NCBI GenBank assembly: GCA_005788585.1
Contig: SYBY01000271.1
Coordinates: 1 to 10,981 of the forward strand
Direction of reading: 5' to 3'
DNA: 10,981 bases
Source: Actinomycetota bacterium
GTDB lineage: Bacteria; Actinomycetota; Thermoleophilia; Solirubrobacterales; Solirubrobacteraceae
Below are positions 1-6,568 of the stretch, piece after piece. The notes under the pieces were generated by a model. That model saw nothing but the letters and a program-made list of their open reading frames with translations, did not search any database and was not told where the DNA came from. How positions within the stretch are numbered: the stretch's first letter is position 1; every line of letters starts with the position of its first letter. A program made the translations under genes and the position numbers.

Positions 1-918
1 GTCCTGGATCGTCGGGTAGTCGGCGACGCGCAGGCCGACGTCGGCGTGGCGCTTGCGGGTGGTCTGGCGCTTGGCGATGTCGATCGCGCCCATCGCCAGG
101 CCGTTCCACACCGACGAGGAGCCGATGAGGAACCACGGGTCCACCGACTCGTCATTCGAGGCCGCGCCGTCCCCGACCGGCCCGACGATGCGGTCGGCGC
201 CCAGTTCGGCGCTGGGCACCTCCAGCGGGCCGGACTGGTTGCCGCGCAGGCCCATCGCGTCCCAGGTCGCGGGCTTGGCCTCGGCGTCCTCCGCGTCGAC
301 GACGAAGACGGAGAGGTCGTCGTAGCCGCTGAAGTCCGGCGATGTCGTCTGCACGACGTAGAAGTCGGCGAAGCCCGCCGACGTCGTCCACGACGCCTTC
401 TTGTGGACCTTGAAGCCGCCGTCGGGCAGCCGCTCGGCACCGGAGCTGATCGGGTACCAGAAGTGCGATCCCGTTTCCGGGTCGGAGTACGACAGCGTGC
501 CGAGCTTGCCCTCGTTCAGCGGGCGGATGTAGCGGTCGATCAGCTCGGGAGTCGGGCGCAGCATGATCGCGTTGACCGCGCCCATGTGCATGACGTAACA
601 CATGGCCGTCGACGCGCACCCGTACCGCGCGATCGTCTCGCAGACCATCGCGAAGCAGACGTGGTCCTGCCCGAGCCCGCCGTACTCCTCGGGCACGGTC
701 AGCGCGAGCAGGCCGAGCTCGGAGCCCAGCAGCTCGAGGTTCTCACGCGGGTAGACCAGGCCGTCGTCGGAGACCTTCGCGTTGTCGCGCAGCTTCGTCT
801 CGCACAGCGCGATGAGCCTGGCGCGCAGCTCCTGCTGGTCTTCGGTCAGGACCCAGTCGGGGTCCCAGTCGTAGCCGAGGCCCCAGAACGGGGCGGCGCC
901 CCACATCTTCTCCGTCAT
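1..918 (-). CDS. Acyl-CoA dehydrogenase family flavoprotein (3' end cut by window)
   Basis: The first 306 residues of an acyl-CoA dehydrogenase fold protein; the usual length is about 380-400, so the C-terminal helical domain and its catalytic Glu lie outside. Visible family landmarks are the N-terminal helical domain with PEEYGGLG (residues 76-83), a flavin/substrate loop YSDPETGSHF (144-153) where most members have TEPxxGSD, WTTSAGFAD (177-185), and MGLRGNQSG (222-230). Family members use FAD to oxidise the alpha-beta bond of acyl-CoAs, but the fold also includes N-oxygenases and nitroalkane oxidase, so the substrate cannot be read from this part. The ATG at 918 overlaps the stop of the upstream N-demethylase gene (ATGA), implying translational coupling and a role in the same pathway. 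No N-terminal extension like that of methylsuccinyl-CoA dehydrogenase is present. Family call is firm; role unknown. Confidence 0.9.
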   Translation of the reverse strand, partial: MTEKMWGAAPFWGLGYDWDPDWVLTEDQQELRARLIALCETKLRDNAKVSDDGLVYPRENLELLGSELGLLALTVPEEYGGLGQDHVCFAMVCETIARYGCASTAMCYVMHMGAVNAIMLRPTPELIDRYIRPLNEGKLGTLSYSDPETGSHFWYPISSGAERLPDGGFKVHKKASWTTSAGFADFYVVQTTSPDFSGYDDLSVFVVDAEDAEAKPATWDAMGLRGNQSGPLEVPSAELGADRIVGPVGDGAASNDESVDPWFLIGSSSVWNGLAMGAIDIAKRQTTRKRHADVGLRVADYPTIQD

Positions 919-1907
919 GCGGCGGTCGCTCCCAGGGTCGCGTTGCGCTCGGCCAGCCACTGCACCGTCATGTCGCGGTAGCGGGCCAGGCCCTTGTAGT
1001 CGGTCAGGTCGTCGGGCAGTGACGCGAGCACGCGCTCCAGGCGCATCGACCACGCCGGCACGGTGCAGAGCTCGTCGAGCGAGATGAGGTACGTGCGGAT
1101 CGGGAACATCACCGCGTTGCTGCGCGGCAGGCGCACGAAGTGCTGGACCTCGACGCGCAGGTGCAGGCGCGGACCGATCTCGTCGTATGTCAGCGACGCC
1201 CGGTCCGGGCCCCACTCGGGGTAGACCTCGGTGACCGTGTCCAGCCGCCGGCCGACGGTCATCGTCCAGTTCGTGCGGCGGAAGGTCTGCCCGGCGCGCA
1301 GGCCGAGCAGGAAGGTGTGGGCGCGCTGGAAGACCCCGAGCTCGTGCGCGCGCGGCACCGGGCCGTGGATCTCCAGGAAGCTCATGCCCAGGTCGAAGTC
1401 CAGCGACCAGTCGGCGCCGAACGTGAGGATGCCCGCGTCGACGTACAGCGCGTCGCCGCGGTGGTCGAGCAGCTCGATGTCCTCCTGGACCTGGCGCATC
1501 ATCCAGAGGAAGGGCTCCTCGGGCAGCGTGTCCTCGACGCCGGGGGTGAAGACCTGTTCGAGGCCGAGCAGCCGGTTGGTCCAGCGCACCTCGCGGCCGC
1601 GCTCCTCGCGCGAGAACCAGTCCGGGTAGTCCGCGGCCATCGAGGTGGTCGCGTGCTCGACGACGTCCCACGCCGCCGCGCGCATGTGCGGCAGCACCTG
1701 GCAGCGCAGCGGGTCGCGGGCCAGGATCTCGTTGCGCAGCGCGATCTCGTCGCGGTAGTGCTCGCAGACGTCGTAGACCCGGCCGCCCCAGCCGGCCATG
1801 CCGTTGTCACGAACCTGGTCGGCCGGCTCCACGTTCGTGGAGTACATGTAGGTGTCCTGGTCGAACGGGAACGGGAAGTGGGCGATGGCGTGGGGGCTGT
1901 TGGCCAT
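915..1907 (-). CDS. Heme-dependent oxidative N-demethylase (HDOD/DUF3445) catalytic subunit
   Basis: A 330-residue protein with the DUF3445/HDOD landmarks: VQED (140-143), a Trp-containing segment leading to IHGPVP (180-185), RRTNW (210-214), HLRVEVQHFVRLPRS (249-263) and FPIRTY (268-273). In the characterised Pseudomonas enzyme the homologous alpha subunit is a heme-binding PAS-like protein that oxidises dimethylamine to methylamine and formaldehyde with O2 and electrons from NAD(P)H. It lies 5 bp after the reductase gene and overlaps the acyl-CoA dehydrogenase start by 4 bp, so all are one transcript. The ATG at 1907 is chosen because it follows the reductase stop and gives the usual N-terminus rich in HFPFPF; no strong ribosome site is seen, so coupling to the reductase is likely. 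The heme ligand cannot be assigned by eye. Dimethylamine is the best guess; another secondary or tertiary amine is possible. Confidence 0.88.
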   Translation of the reverse strand: MANSPHAIAHFPFPFDQDTYMYSTNVEPADQVRDNGMAGWGGRVYDVCEHYRDEIALRNEILARDPLRCQVLPHMRAAAWDVVEHATTSMAADYPDWFSREERGREVRWTNRLLGLEQVFTPGVEDTLPEEPFLWMMRQVQEDIELLDHRGDALYVDAGILTFGADWSLDFDLGMSFLEIHGPVPRAHELGVFQRAHTFLLGLRAGQTFRRTNWTMTVGRRLDTVTEVYPEWGPDRASLTYDEIGPRLHLRVEVQHFVRLPRSNAVMFPIRTYLISLDELCTVPAWSMRLERVLASLPDDLTDYKGLARYRDMTVQWLAERNATLGATAA

Positions 1908-1912
1908 GGAGC

Positions 1913-2863
1913 TCAGAGGTCGAGGACGAGCGGCCCGCGCGCGCAGCGCGAGACGCAGGGCATGAGGGCGGAGTCGTGCTCCTCCGCGGTCAGGAAGAGG
2001 TCGCGATGGTCGGGCGTGCCGTCGACGATCGGCGTGCGGCACTCGCCGCAGATGCCCTGCCGGCACAGGTACGGGATCTCGATGCCGCGGTCCTCGAGCG
2101 CCTCGAGCAGCGTCAGCTCCTCGGGGACCTCGATGACCTCGTCCGTGCTGGCCAGGCGCACGCTGAACGGCAGGCGCGGGGCCTCGTCGAGGGCGAAGCG
2201 CTCGAGGTGCAGCCGGCTCTCGGGCCAGCCCAGCTCCCGCGCGAGTCCGAGGACGGCGTCCATCATCGGCGCGGGGCCGCAGACCGACAGGTGGGTGCCG
2301 AGGGGCTGCCCGGCGAGGCGCGCACGTATCCCGGAGAGCAGGGCCGTCCCGTCGTCGTCGACGTAGGTGCTGAGCGCCTCGGGGCTGACCGCCGCGAGGT
2401 CGTCGAGCAGTGCGGCATGCTCGGGCCCGCGGAACGCGTAGTGCAGCTCGAAGGGGACACCGTCCCGCGCGAGCGCATGGGTATAGGCGACGAATGGCGT
2501 GACGCCGATACCGCCTGCGACCAGGACGTGCCGCGTGGCGGCCCGGTCGGGTGCGAAGAGGTTGTGGGGCGGCTCGATCTCGATGACGTCGCCCCAGCGG
2601 ACGCGCTCGTGCATGCCGACCGACCCGCCGCGACCCTCGTCGATGCGCCGCACGGCGATCCGGTAGCGGCCCTGCTCCCACGGGGAGGACGCCAGGGAGT
2701 ACGGGTTCTTGCGGACGCGGTCCTCGCCGGGGACGTGGACGACTACGTGGCTGCCCGGGGAGAACGGCGGCAGCGGCGTGCCGTTGAGCGGGACGAGGTC
2801 GAACGCGCGGATTTCGGGCGTGAGCTCCGTGATCTCGGCGACGCGCACCTTGATGGTCCTCAC
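1913..2863 (-). CDS. FMN/NAD(P)H/2Fe-2S oxidoreductase (phthalate dioxygenase reductase/VanB type), electron donor to the N-demethylase
   Basis: A 316-residue three-domain reductase. An N-terminal FMN-binding barrel carries NPYSL (53-57), a variant of the flavin motif RxYSL. The NAD(P)-binding domain has VLVAGGIGVTP (113-123) and VCGPAPMMDA (194-203). The C-terminal plant-type ferredoxin has Cys267, Cys272, Cys275 and Cys303 (CX4CX2CX27C), the complete 2Fe-2S ligand set. This is the class I order FMN-NAD-ferredoxin of the PDR/VanB family. Electrons should pass from NAD(P)H through FMN and the cluster to the heme subunit encoded 5 bp downstream. The start is a GTG at 2863 that overlaps the dmmA stop (GTGA); upstream in-frame codons would run into dmmA and look like shadow. 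It corresponds to the reductase of dimethylamine monooxygenase, but could serve another oxygenase if the operon context were ignored. Confidence 0.92.
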   Translation of the reverse strand: MRTIKVRVAEITELTPEIRAFDLVPLNGTPLPPFSPGSHVVVHVPGEDRVRKNPYSLASSPWEQGRYRIAVRRIDEGRGGSVGMHERVRWGDVIEIEPPHNLFAPDRAATRHVLVAGGIGVTPFVAYTHALARDGVPFELHYAFRGPEHAALLDDLAAVSPEALSTYVDDDGTALLSGIRARLAGQPLGTHLSVCGPAPMMDAVLGLARELGWPESRLHLERFALDEAPRLPFSVRLASTDEVIEVPEELTLLEALEDRGIEIPYLCRQGICGECRTPIVDGTPDHRDLFLTAEEHDSALMPCVSRCARGPLVLDL

Positions 2864-3384
2864 GGCCAGGCGACCTCCGGATCGGGGAGCTCGCCCGGCG
2901 CCTCCGCGTCGGCCTGGAAGCCGAGGTACGCGCCGTGGCGCCTGGAGAAGTGGTGGAAGACCTCCAGTGTGCGCCCGCAGCCGGCGCACGGCGCGACGGT
3001 GGTGGTGACGCCCTCGGTCACCGTGCGGCAGTGCGAGCACCAGACCCGGCGCGCAGCCGACGCGGTCACAGCGGTCTGCAGCTCGTCGTCGAGGACCCCG
3101 GCGGCGTGGGCGACGGCGGCGGTCGCGCGGACGAAGCCGTCGTCACCGGCCAGGTAGACGCGGATGCCGACCTGCGCCGCGGCCAGCAGCGCGCCGAGCT
3201 GGTCGACCACCTCGGCGGTGCCGGCGCTGCCGGTGTGCAACAGCGTGACGTCATGGCCGGCGGACCGCGCCTCGGCGAGCAGCTGCTCGACCTCGGGGCC
3301 GAGCGGCCCGGCGACGATGACGTGCTGCACGCCCGACGGGTCGAACGTCAGCGACCCGTCCTTCGGCAGCGTCGTGTGTTCCAT
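2860..3384 (-). CDS. dmmA: DmmA-family subunit of dimethylamine monooxygenase, zinc-ribbon/rubredoxin-like C-terminus
   Basis: A 174-residue protein in two parts. Residues 20-110 alternate strands and helices (HVIVAGPLGPEVEQLL, then VYLAGDDGF) like a flavodoxin- or Rossmann-like fold. Residues 112-155 hold a metal knuckle Cys116-x2-Cys119 and Cys133-x2-Cys136, followed by EVFHHFSRRHGAYLGF, which is the DmmA C-terminal signature. DmmA proteins are required parts of dimethylamine monooxygenase; the four-Cys site probably binds Zn or Fe. It is the first gene of the operon and its TGA overlaps the reductase GTG. The start is uncertain: in-frame ATGs are at 3435, 3402 and 3384, none with a good ribosome site. 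3384 gives a sensible N-terminus and leaves about 55 bp after the second dyad. Function is assigned from the signature and gene order. Confidence 0.82.
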   Translation of the reverse strand: MEHTTLPKDGSLTFDPSGVQHVIVAGPLGPEVEQLLAEARSAGHDVTLLHTGSAGTAEVVDQLGALLAAAQVGIRVYLAGDDGFVRATAAVAHAAGVLDDELQTAVTASAARRVWCSHCRTVTEGVTTTVAPCAGCGRTLEVFHHFSRRHGAYLGFQADAEAPGELPDPEVAWP

Positions 3385-3440
3385 GGAGACCCCGTACGGC
3401 ATCACCGCACATGCTCGATGGCGGGCCGTCTGCATCCCAC

Positions 3441-3486
3441 CGACCGCCGGTCCAACGTCCGATGGACAAATAGGTACAGCCTGGAC
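3441..3486 (-). promoter_or_regulatory. Candidate operator pair upstream of the amine oxidase operon
   Basis: On the minus strand, dyad A (3486-3474) reads GTCCAG-G-CTGTAC and dyad B (3453-3441) reads GGACCG-G-CGGTCG, with centres at 3480 and 3447. Each has arms matching at five of six positions. A third short inverted repeat, GTCC-GAT-GGAC, sits between them at 3457-3467. Both dyads recur upstream of amt with nearly the same spacing (see 5258-5302). The 23 bp at 3464-3486 match 5280-5302 at 18 positions. No convincing -35/-10 pair could be placed. Binding by a regulator is inferred. Confidence 0.55.
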
Positions 3487-3500
3487 AGCGCGCAGAACGA

Positions 3501-3536
3501 CGGCGGCCCCGCGAACCGAGGTCCGCGGGGCCGCCG
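3501..3536 (-). terminator. Hairpin terminator after the amt/small-protein operon
   Basis: A perfect 13-bp inverted repeat (3501-3513 with 3524-3536, arm CGGCGGCCCCGCG) encloses a 10-nt loop. It lies 28 bp past the stop at 3565, in the gap before the dmm promoter. The minus-strand sequence after the stem, TCGTTCTG, is only mildly T-rich, as is common for GC-rich bacteria. It separates the amt transcript from the amine oxidase operon. Confidence 0.8.
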
Positions 3537-3564
3537 CCCGACTGAGGGTGCTGCGATGTGAGGT

Positions 3565-3804
3565 CTAGGACGCGGCCACCGGATCGGTGGACGGCTCCTC
3601 TCCGATGGGGGCGGCGGCGTGCATCGAGGTGTCGCCCTCGATGCTCTCGCAGCCCGCGTACGCCCTGTTCTCGTGATTGATCATGTAGGCGATCAGCCCG
3701 CAGAACACGACGACGCCGAGGATGAACGTGATCCAGACGCCGAGGGAGTCGCCACCGAACGTGAAGTAGTCGGCCGCGCCCTCGAAGTCATCGATCGGGA
3801 TCAT
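3565..3804 (-). CDS. Small single-span membrane protein downstream of amt
   Basis: A 79-residue protein I do not recognise. It has an acidic, aromatic N-terminus (IDDFEGAADYFTF), one hydrophobic segment at about residues 22-42 (VWITFILGVVVFCGLIAYMI), then a polar acidic tail ending DPVAAS. It starts with ATG at 3804, with AGGAGG at 3819-3814 and a 9-nt spacer, so translation is well supported. It follows the amt stop by 28 bp and precedes the hairpin terminator at 3501-3536, so it is the last gene of the amt operon. In many bacteria the PII gene glnK occupies this position; this protein has no PII features. A role as an accessory or modulatory subunit of the transporter is inferred from position only. 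Confidence 0.78.
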   Translation of the reverse strand: MIPIDDFEGAADYFTFGGDSLGVWITFILGVVVFCGLIAYMINHENRAYAGCESIEGDTSMHAAAPIGEEPSTDPVAAS

Positions 3805-3832
3805 GGTGTGTGTCCTCCTTCGTTGGGTGGGA

Positions 3833-5176
3833 TCAGCGCTCGGGCGCCGCGGGGACGGTGGGGCTCGGGGCAGCGGCGGCGGAGCCGTTGCGGCCCACCG
3901 TCGACGGGATGCCCTCCGGGTACGGCACCGACGGGACCTCGGCGAGGTCGAGGCCCATGACCTCGGCGTGCGCCGGCACCCGCAGGACGCCTGCCTTCTT
4001 CAGGCCCCACGCCAGCACGTAGCCGGGGATGAAGCCCAGCGCGATGAACGCCACCATGGAGACCGCCTGGCCGTACAGGGTCGTGTCCGGGCCGACGACG
4101 TTCGGGTAGCCCCAGGCGAAGATGCCGCAGGCCAGCAGCGACCAGGCGCCACACACGCCGTGCACCGACACGGCGCCGACGGCGTCGTCGATGCCGAACC
4201 GCTCGATGAGCCGGCCCGAGTACGGGATCAGGAAGCCACCGACGATGGCGATGAGGAACGCCAGCCCCGGGTAGTAGACGTCCAGGCCCGCACCCGCGGA
4301 GATGACGCCCGCGAGGCCGCCGGAGATCGTCCAGAACGGCTCGCCCTTCGACGCGATGTACGCGCCGATGATGCCGCCGGCGAGCGCCATGAGCGTGTTG
4401 AACACGAAGGCCGACATGTTCGTCGGGGTGCCGTAGATCGTGCTGAAGCCCTCGCCCGTGTAGATCAGGCAGCCCATGAGGAACCCGAAGAAGCCGACGA
4501 AGATCAGCATGAGGCCGAGCATCGCGAGCGGCAGGTTGTGGGGCTTGATCGTCACGGCGCGGCCATCGGCGTCGAACCGCCCGATGCGCGGGCCGAGGTG
4601 GATCAGCACGCCGAGCGTGAACGCGCCGGCGATGAGGTGGACGCAGCCGGCGGCACCGACGTCATGCAGGCCGAACTCGGTGAGCATCCAGCCCGCCGGG
4701 TGCCAGCCCCACGCCGCGCCGATGATCCATACGACCGAACCGAGGAAGGTCGCGAGGATCAGGAAGGCGCTGACCCGGACGCGCTCGATGAGCGCACCGG
4801 ACATGATCGACGCCGTGGTGGCGGCGAACAGCGCGAAGGCGCCCCAGAAGACGCCGCTGGCGGCATCCTCGAGATTCGGGCCCATGTTCGCGCTCCACGG
4901 CAATGCGCCCTTCGCCAGGTCGTCGAGCCGCGGAACACCGGTCGGCATCGCGTTGTAGAGGAACCAGCCCACGAAGAAGAAGGACGGGATGACGACCGCG
5001 AGGGCCAGCAGGTTCTTCATGGAGGCGGCGAGCACGTTCTTCACGCGCGACGCCCCGCTCTCGTACGCGAGGAATCCTGCGTGGATGACCAGCATCAACG
5101 CGATGCTCATCCAGTAGAAGAACTCCATGTTGACGGCGTTGATCGTGTCCAACGCCTCTGTGACCTCTGGAGTCAC
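3833..5176 (-). CDS. amt: Ammonium/methylammonium transporter, Amt family (divergent pore signature)
   Basis: A 447-residue polytopic membrane protein with about eleven membrane spans, moving ammonium or a small amine through the inner membrane. The twin pore histidines are visible as His180 (DVGAAGCVH) and His339 (DDAVGAVSVHG); Asp172 lies eight residues before His180 like Asp160 of E. coli AmtB. Differences from the usual signature are clear: GWFGFNxGS is GFFGFLMGC at 228-236, and DFAGG is DVGAA. The C-tail has the GLDLAEV element (408-414) followed by a Pro/Ala-rich end. The start is GTG at 5176 with AGGAGG five bases upstream; the open frame extends further upstream but into promoter sequence. 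It forms an operon with the small membrane protein. Its promoter shares elements with the amine oxidase operon, so methylammonium is a possible substrate. Confidence 0.93.
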   Translation of the reverse strand: MTPEVTEALDTINAVNMEFFYWMSIALMLVIHAGFLAYESGASRVKNVLAASMKNLLALAVVIPSFFFVGWFLYNAMPTGVPRLDDLAKGALPWSANMGPNLEDAASGVFWGAFALFAATTASIMSGALIERVRVSAFLILATFLGSVVWIIGAAWGWHPAGWMLTEFGLHDVGAAGCVHLIAGAFTLGVLIHLGPRIGRFDADGRAVTIKPHNLPLAMLGLMLIFVGFFGFLMGCLIYTGEGFSTIYGTPTNMSAFVFNTLMALAGGIIGAYIASKGEPFWTISGGLAGVISAGAGLDVYYPGLAFLIAIVGGFLIPYSGRLIERFGIDDAVGAVSVHGVCGAWSLLACGIFAWGYPNVVGPDTTLYGQAVSMVAFIALGFIPGYVLAWGLKKAGVLRVPAHAEVMGLDLAEVPSVPYPEGIPSTVGRNGSAAAAPSPTVPAAPER

Positions 5177-5181
5177 CTGAA

Positions 5182-5187
5182 CCTCCT
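5182..5187 (-). promoter_or_regulatory. Ribosome binding site that fixes the amt GTG start
   Basis: On the minus strand AGGAGG is followed by TTCAG and then GTG at 5176-5174. This full Shine-Dalgarno match at 5-nt spacing decides the start against the longer open frame that reaches 5383. Confidence 0.88.
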
Positions 5188-5257
5188 GGAAGCTGGCATG
5201 ACAGCCCGCCGCAGCGGGAGTCACGCCATCATCCGGCGCGTTGCCCAGAGCGCACAC

Positions 5258-5302
5258 GGACCGTCGGTCCGAACTCACTGGGCAAATTTGTCCAGCCTGT
5301 AC
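5258..5302 (-). promoter_or_regulatory. Candidate operator pair upstream of amt
   Basis: On the minus strand, dyad A (5302-5290) reads GTACAG-G-CTGGAC and dyad B (5270-5258) reads GGACCG-A-CGGTCC, a perfect 13-bp odd-centred palindrome. Centres are at 5296 and 5264, 32 bp apart, about three helical turns. Order and orientation match the pair at 3441-3486 upstream of the amine oxidase operon. Dyad A is followed on the minus strand by an ATTTG block common to both sites. Similarity stops outside these blocks, so this is not a simple duplication of the intergenic region. Confidence 0.55.
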
Positions 5303-5339
5303 GCCCCCCGAATATGGGGTCAGCGCAGCGGACGTGCAC

Positions 5340-6542
5340 TCACGTCGGCGACCAGCCGGGCTCGGACGCGACCGACGATGCACGGTCGCCGCGCAGCTTC
5401 AGCCCGATGAGCGGGAAGAGCATGGTCGAGAGGATCGCCGCCCCGACGAGCGCCGCGGAGGTCGACGAGCGCATCTCCTTCTCCTCGACGGCGATCGTCG
5501 TGATCGCGACCACGAGCGGGAGCTGGGTCGAGCTGAAGAACGCGAGTGCCATGCGGTCCTTCGTCTCGAGAACCTCGCGGTACAGCAGCATCGCGGGGGC
5601 ACCGCGGACGATGAGGAACAGGGCGAGAAACATGACGACCTCAAGCAGCGCGGTCGGGTTGTCGAGCAGCGCGTCGAGGTCGAACTTCAACCCGCTGGTC
5701 ACGAAGAAGAAGGGGATCAGGAACCCGTAGCCGACCGCGGTGAGCTTGCTCTCGAAGACCGGAACCTCGCGGCCCTTCAGCGCGAGGCGCACGATGATGC
5801 CCGCGACGAATCCGCCGAGCAGCAGGTCCAGGCCGAGTTCGGACGCCAGCGCCGCCAGGGCGAAGACGATGAACACCGAGCCGCGGATCGCGATCTGGCC
5901 GCTCGTCTCGATCGTGCGCTCCAGGGCGCTCCACCCGTGCACGACCGATCGCGTGGCGATCACGGCCGTGACGACCGCGATCACGACGAACGCGATGAGG
6001 AGCGCCGCGCTGGACACCGGGTTCGTCGTGGAGAAGAAGATCGTCATGAGCAGGATCGGCCCGAACTCGCCGACCGCGCCGGCCGCGAGCAGGTACGTCC
6101 CGAACCGGGTCTTCAGCTCCCCGGCATCGCTGAGGATCGGGATGAGCGTCCCGATGGCGGTCGTCGACATCGCGGTGCCGACGAACATCAGCGAGATCAC
6201 GATGCCTGCCGCCGCGAGCAGGCCCCCGAGCGCGTAGGCGAGGATGAGCGACAGGACCCAGCCGGCCCCGGCGAGCCGCAGGGGGATCCCCCGGATGCGC
6301 TCCAGGTCGATCTCGTAGCCCGCGAAGAAGAACAGCAGCCCGAGGCCGAGGCTGGAGAAGAACGCGATGAAGTCGTCGGGCTCGGCCAGGCCGAGGACCT
6401 CCGGGCCGACGACGATCCCGAGGATCAGCTCGAGGACGACGACGGGCAGCGGCAGCCATGAGGCCAGGCGTGCGGAGAGGATCGCGGCGACGAGCGCGAC
6501 GCCCACCACGACGAGGAAGGAGACGCCGTCGACCTCGACCAT
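5340..6542 (-). CDS. Cation/proton antiporter, CPA2 (KefB/NapA-like) membrane domain
   Basis: A 400-residue protein that is almost entirely hydrophobic, with roughly 11-13 membrane spans. It matches the Na+/H+ or K+/H+ exchanger domain: PLPVVVLELILGIVVGPEVLG (31-51), GLLFFFAGYEIDL (68-80), VGTAMSTTAIGTLIPIL (121-137), GAVGEFGPILL (155-165) and LIPFFFVTSGLKFDLDAL (283-300 approximately). In the ion-binding span, where many CPA2 members have a DD or ND/QD pair, this one has Gly-Glu (Glu159), a known variant context. It ends soon after the last span and has no TrkA-N/RCK regulatory domain. The ATG at 6542 lies 26 bp after the GNAT stop, suggesting co-transcription; the ribosome site is weak. Whether it exchanges K+ or Na+ cannot be told. 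No good terminator was found after its stop. Confidence 0.9.
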   Translation of the reverse strand: MVEVDGVSFLVVVGVALVAAILSARLASWLPLPVVVLELILGIVVGPEVLGLAEPDDFIAFFSSLGLGLLFFFAGYEIDLERIRGIPLRLAGAGWVLSLILAYALGGLLAAAGIVISLMFVGTAMSTTAIGTLIPILSDAGELKTRFGTYLLAAGAVGEFGPILLMTIFFSTTNPVSSAALLIAFVVIAVVTAVIATRSVVHGWSALERTIETSGQIAIRGSVFIVFALAALASELGLDLLLGGFVAGIIVRLALKGREVPVFESKLTAVGYGFLIPFFFVTSGLKFDLDALLDNPTALLEVVMFLALFLIVRGAPAMLLYREVLETKDRMALAFFSSTQLPLVVAITTIAVEEKEMRSSTSAALVGAAILSTMLFPLIGLKLRGDRASSVASEPGWSPT

Positions 6543-6568
6543 GGGGCGGACTCAACCAGACGGGTCGG

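Noticed and set aside
1..918. Methylsuccinyl-CoA dehydrogenase (to pair with malyl-CoA lyase in the ethylmalonyl-CoA pathway)
   Set aside because: That enzyme carries a long N-terminal extension that is absent here, and the gene is coupled to the amine operon instead.
915..2681. A 588-residue minus frame that would extend the N-demethylase far upstream
   Set aside because: The upstream part is an alternate reading of the reductase gene; the recognised family sequence begins at the ATG at 1907.
3385..3435. Longer DmmA start at 3435 or 3402
   Set aside because: Neither has a ribosome site, and the extra residues (Arg/Ala/His-rich) do not look like a conserved N-terminus; not excluded with certainty.
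5280..5302. Sigma-54 type -24/-12 promoter (GG-N10-GC) in the shared dyad A block
   Set aside because: The GG and GC near amt are separated by 8 rather than 10 bases and the dmm copy has no such pair.
5305..5321. CCCC-GAATAT-GGGG as a terminator for the antiporter gene
   Set aside because: Only four base pairs and no T-run; too weak to call.
3803..5410. Very long plus-strand open frame opposite amt (and similar ones at 46-981, 1140-2366, 1976-3157, 5241-6461, 8348-9052 and 9838-10977)
   Set aside because: Their translations are Arg/Ala/Asp-rich low-complexity sequence typical of antisense frames in high-GC genes, and each lies opposite a gene with clear family motifs.
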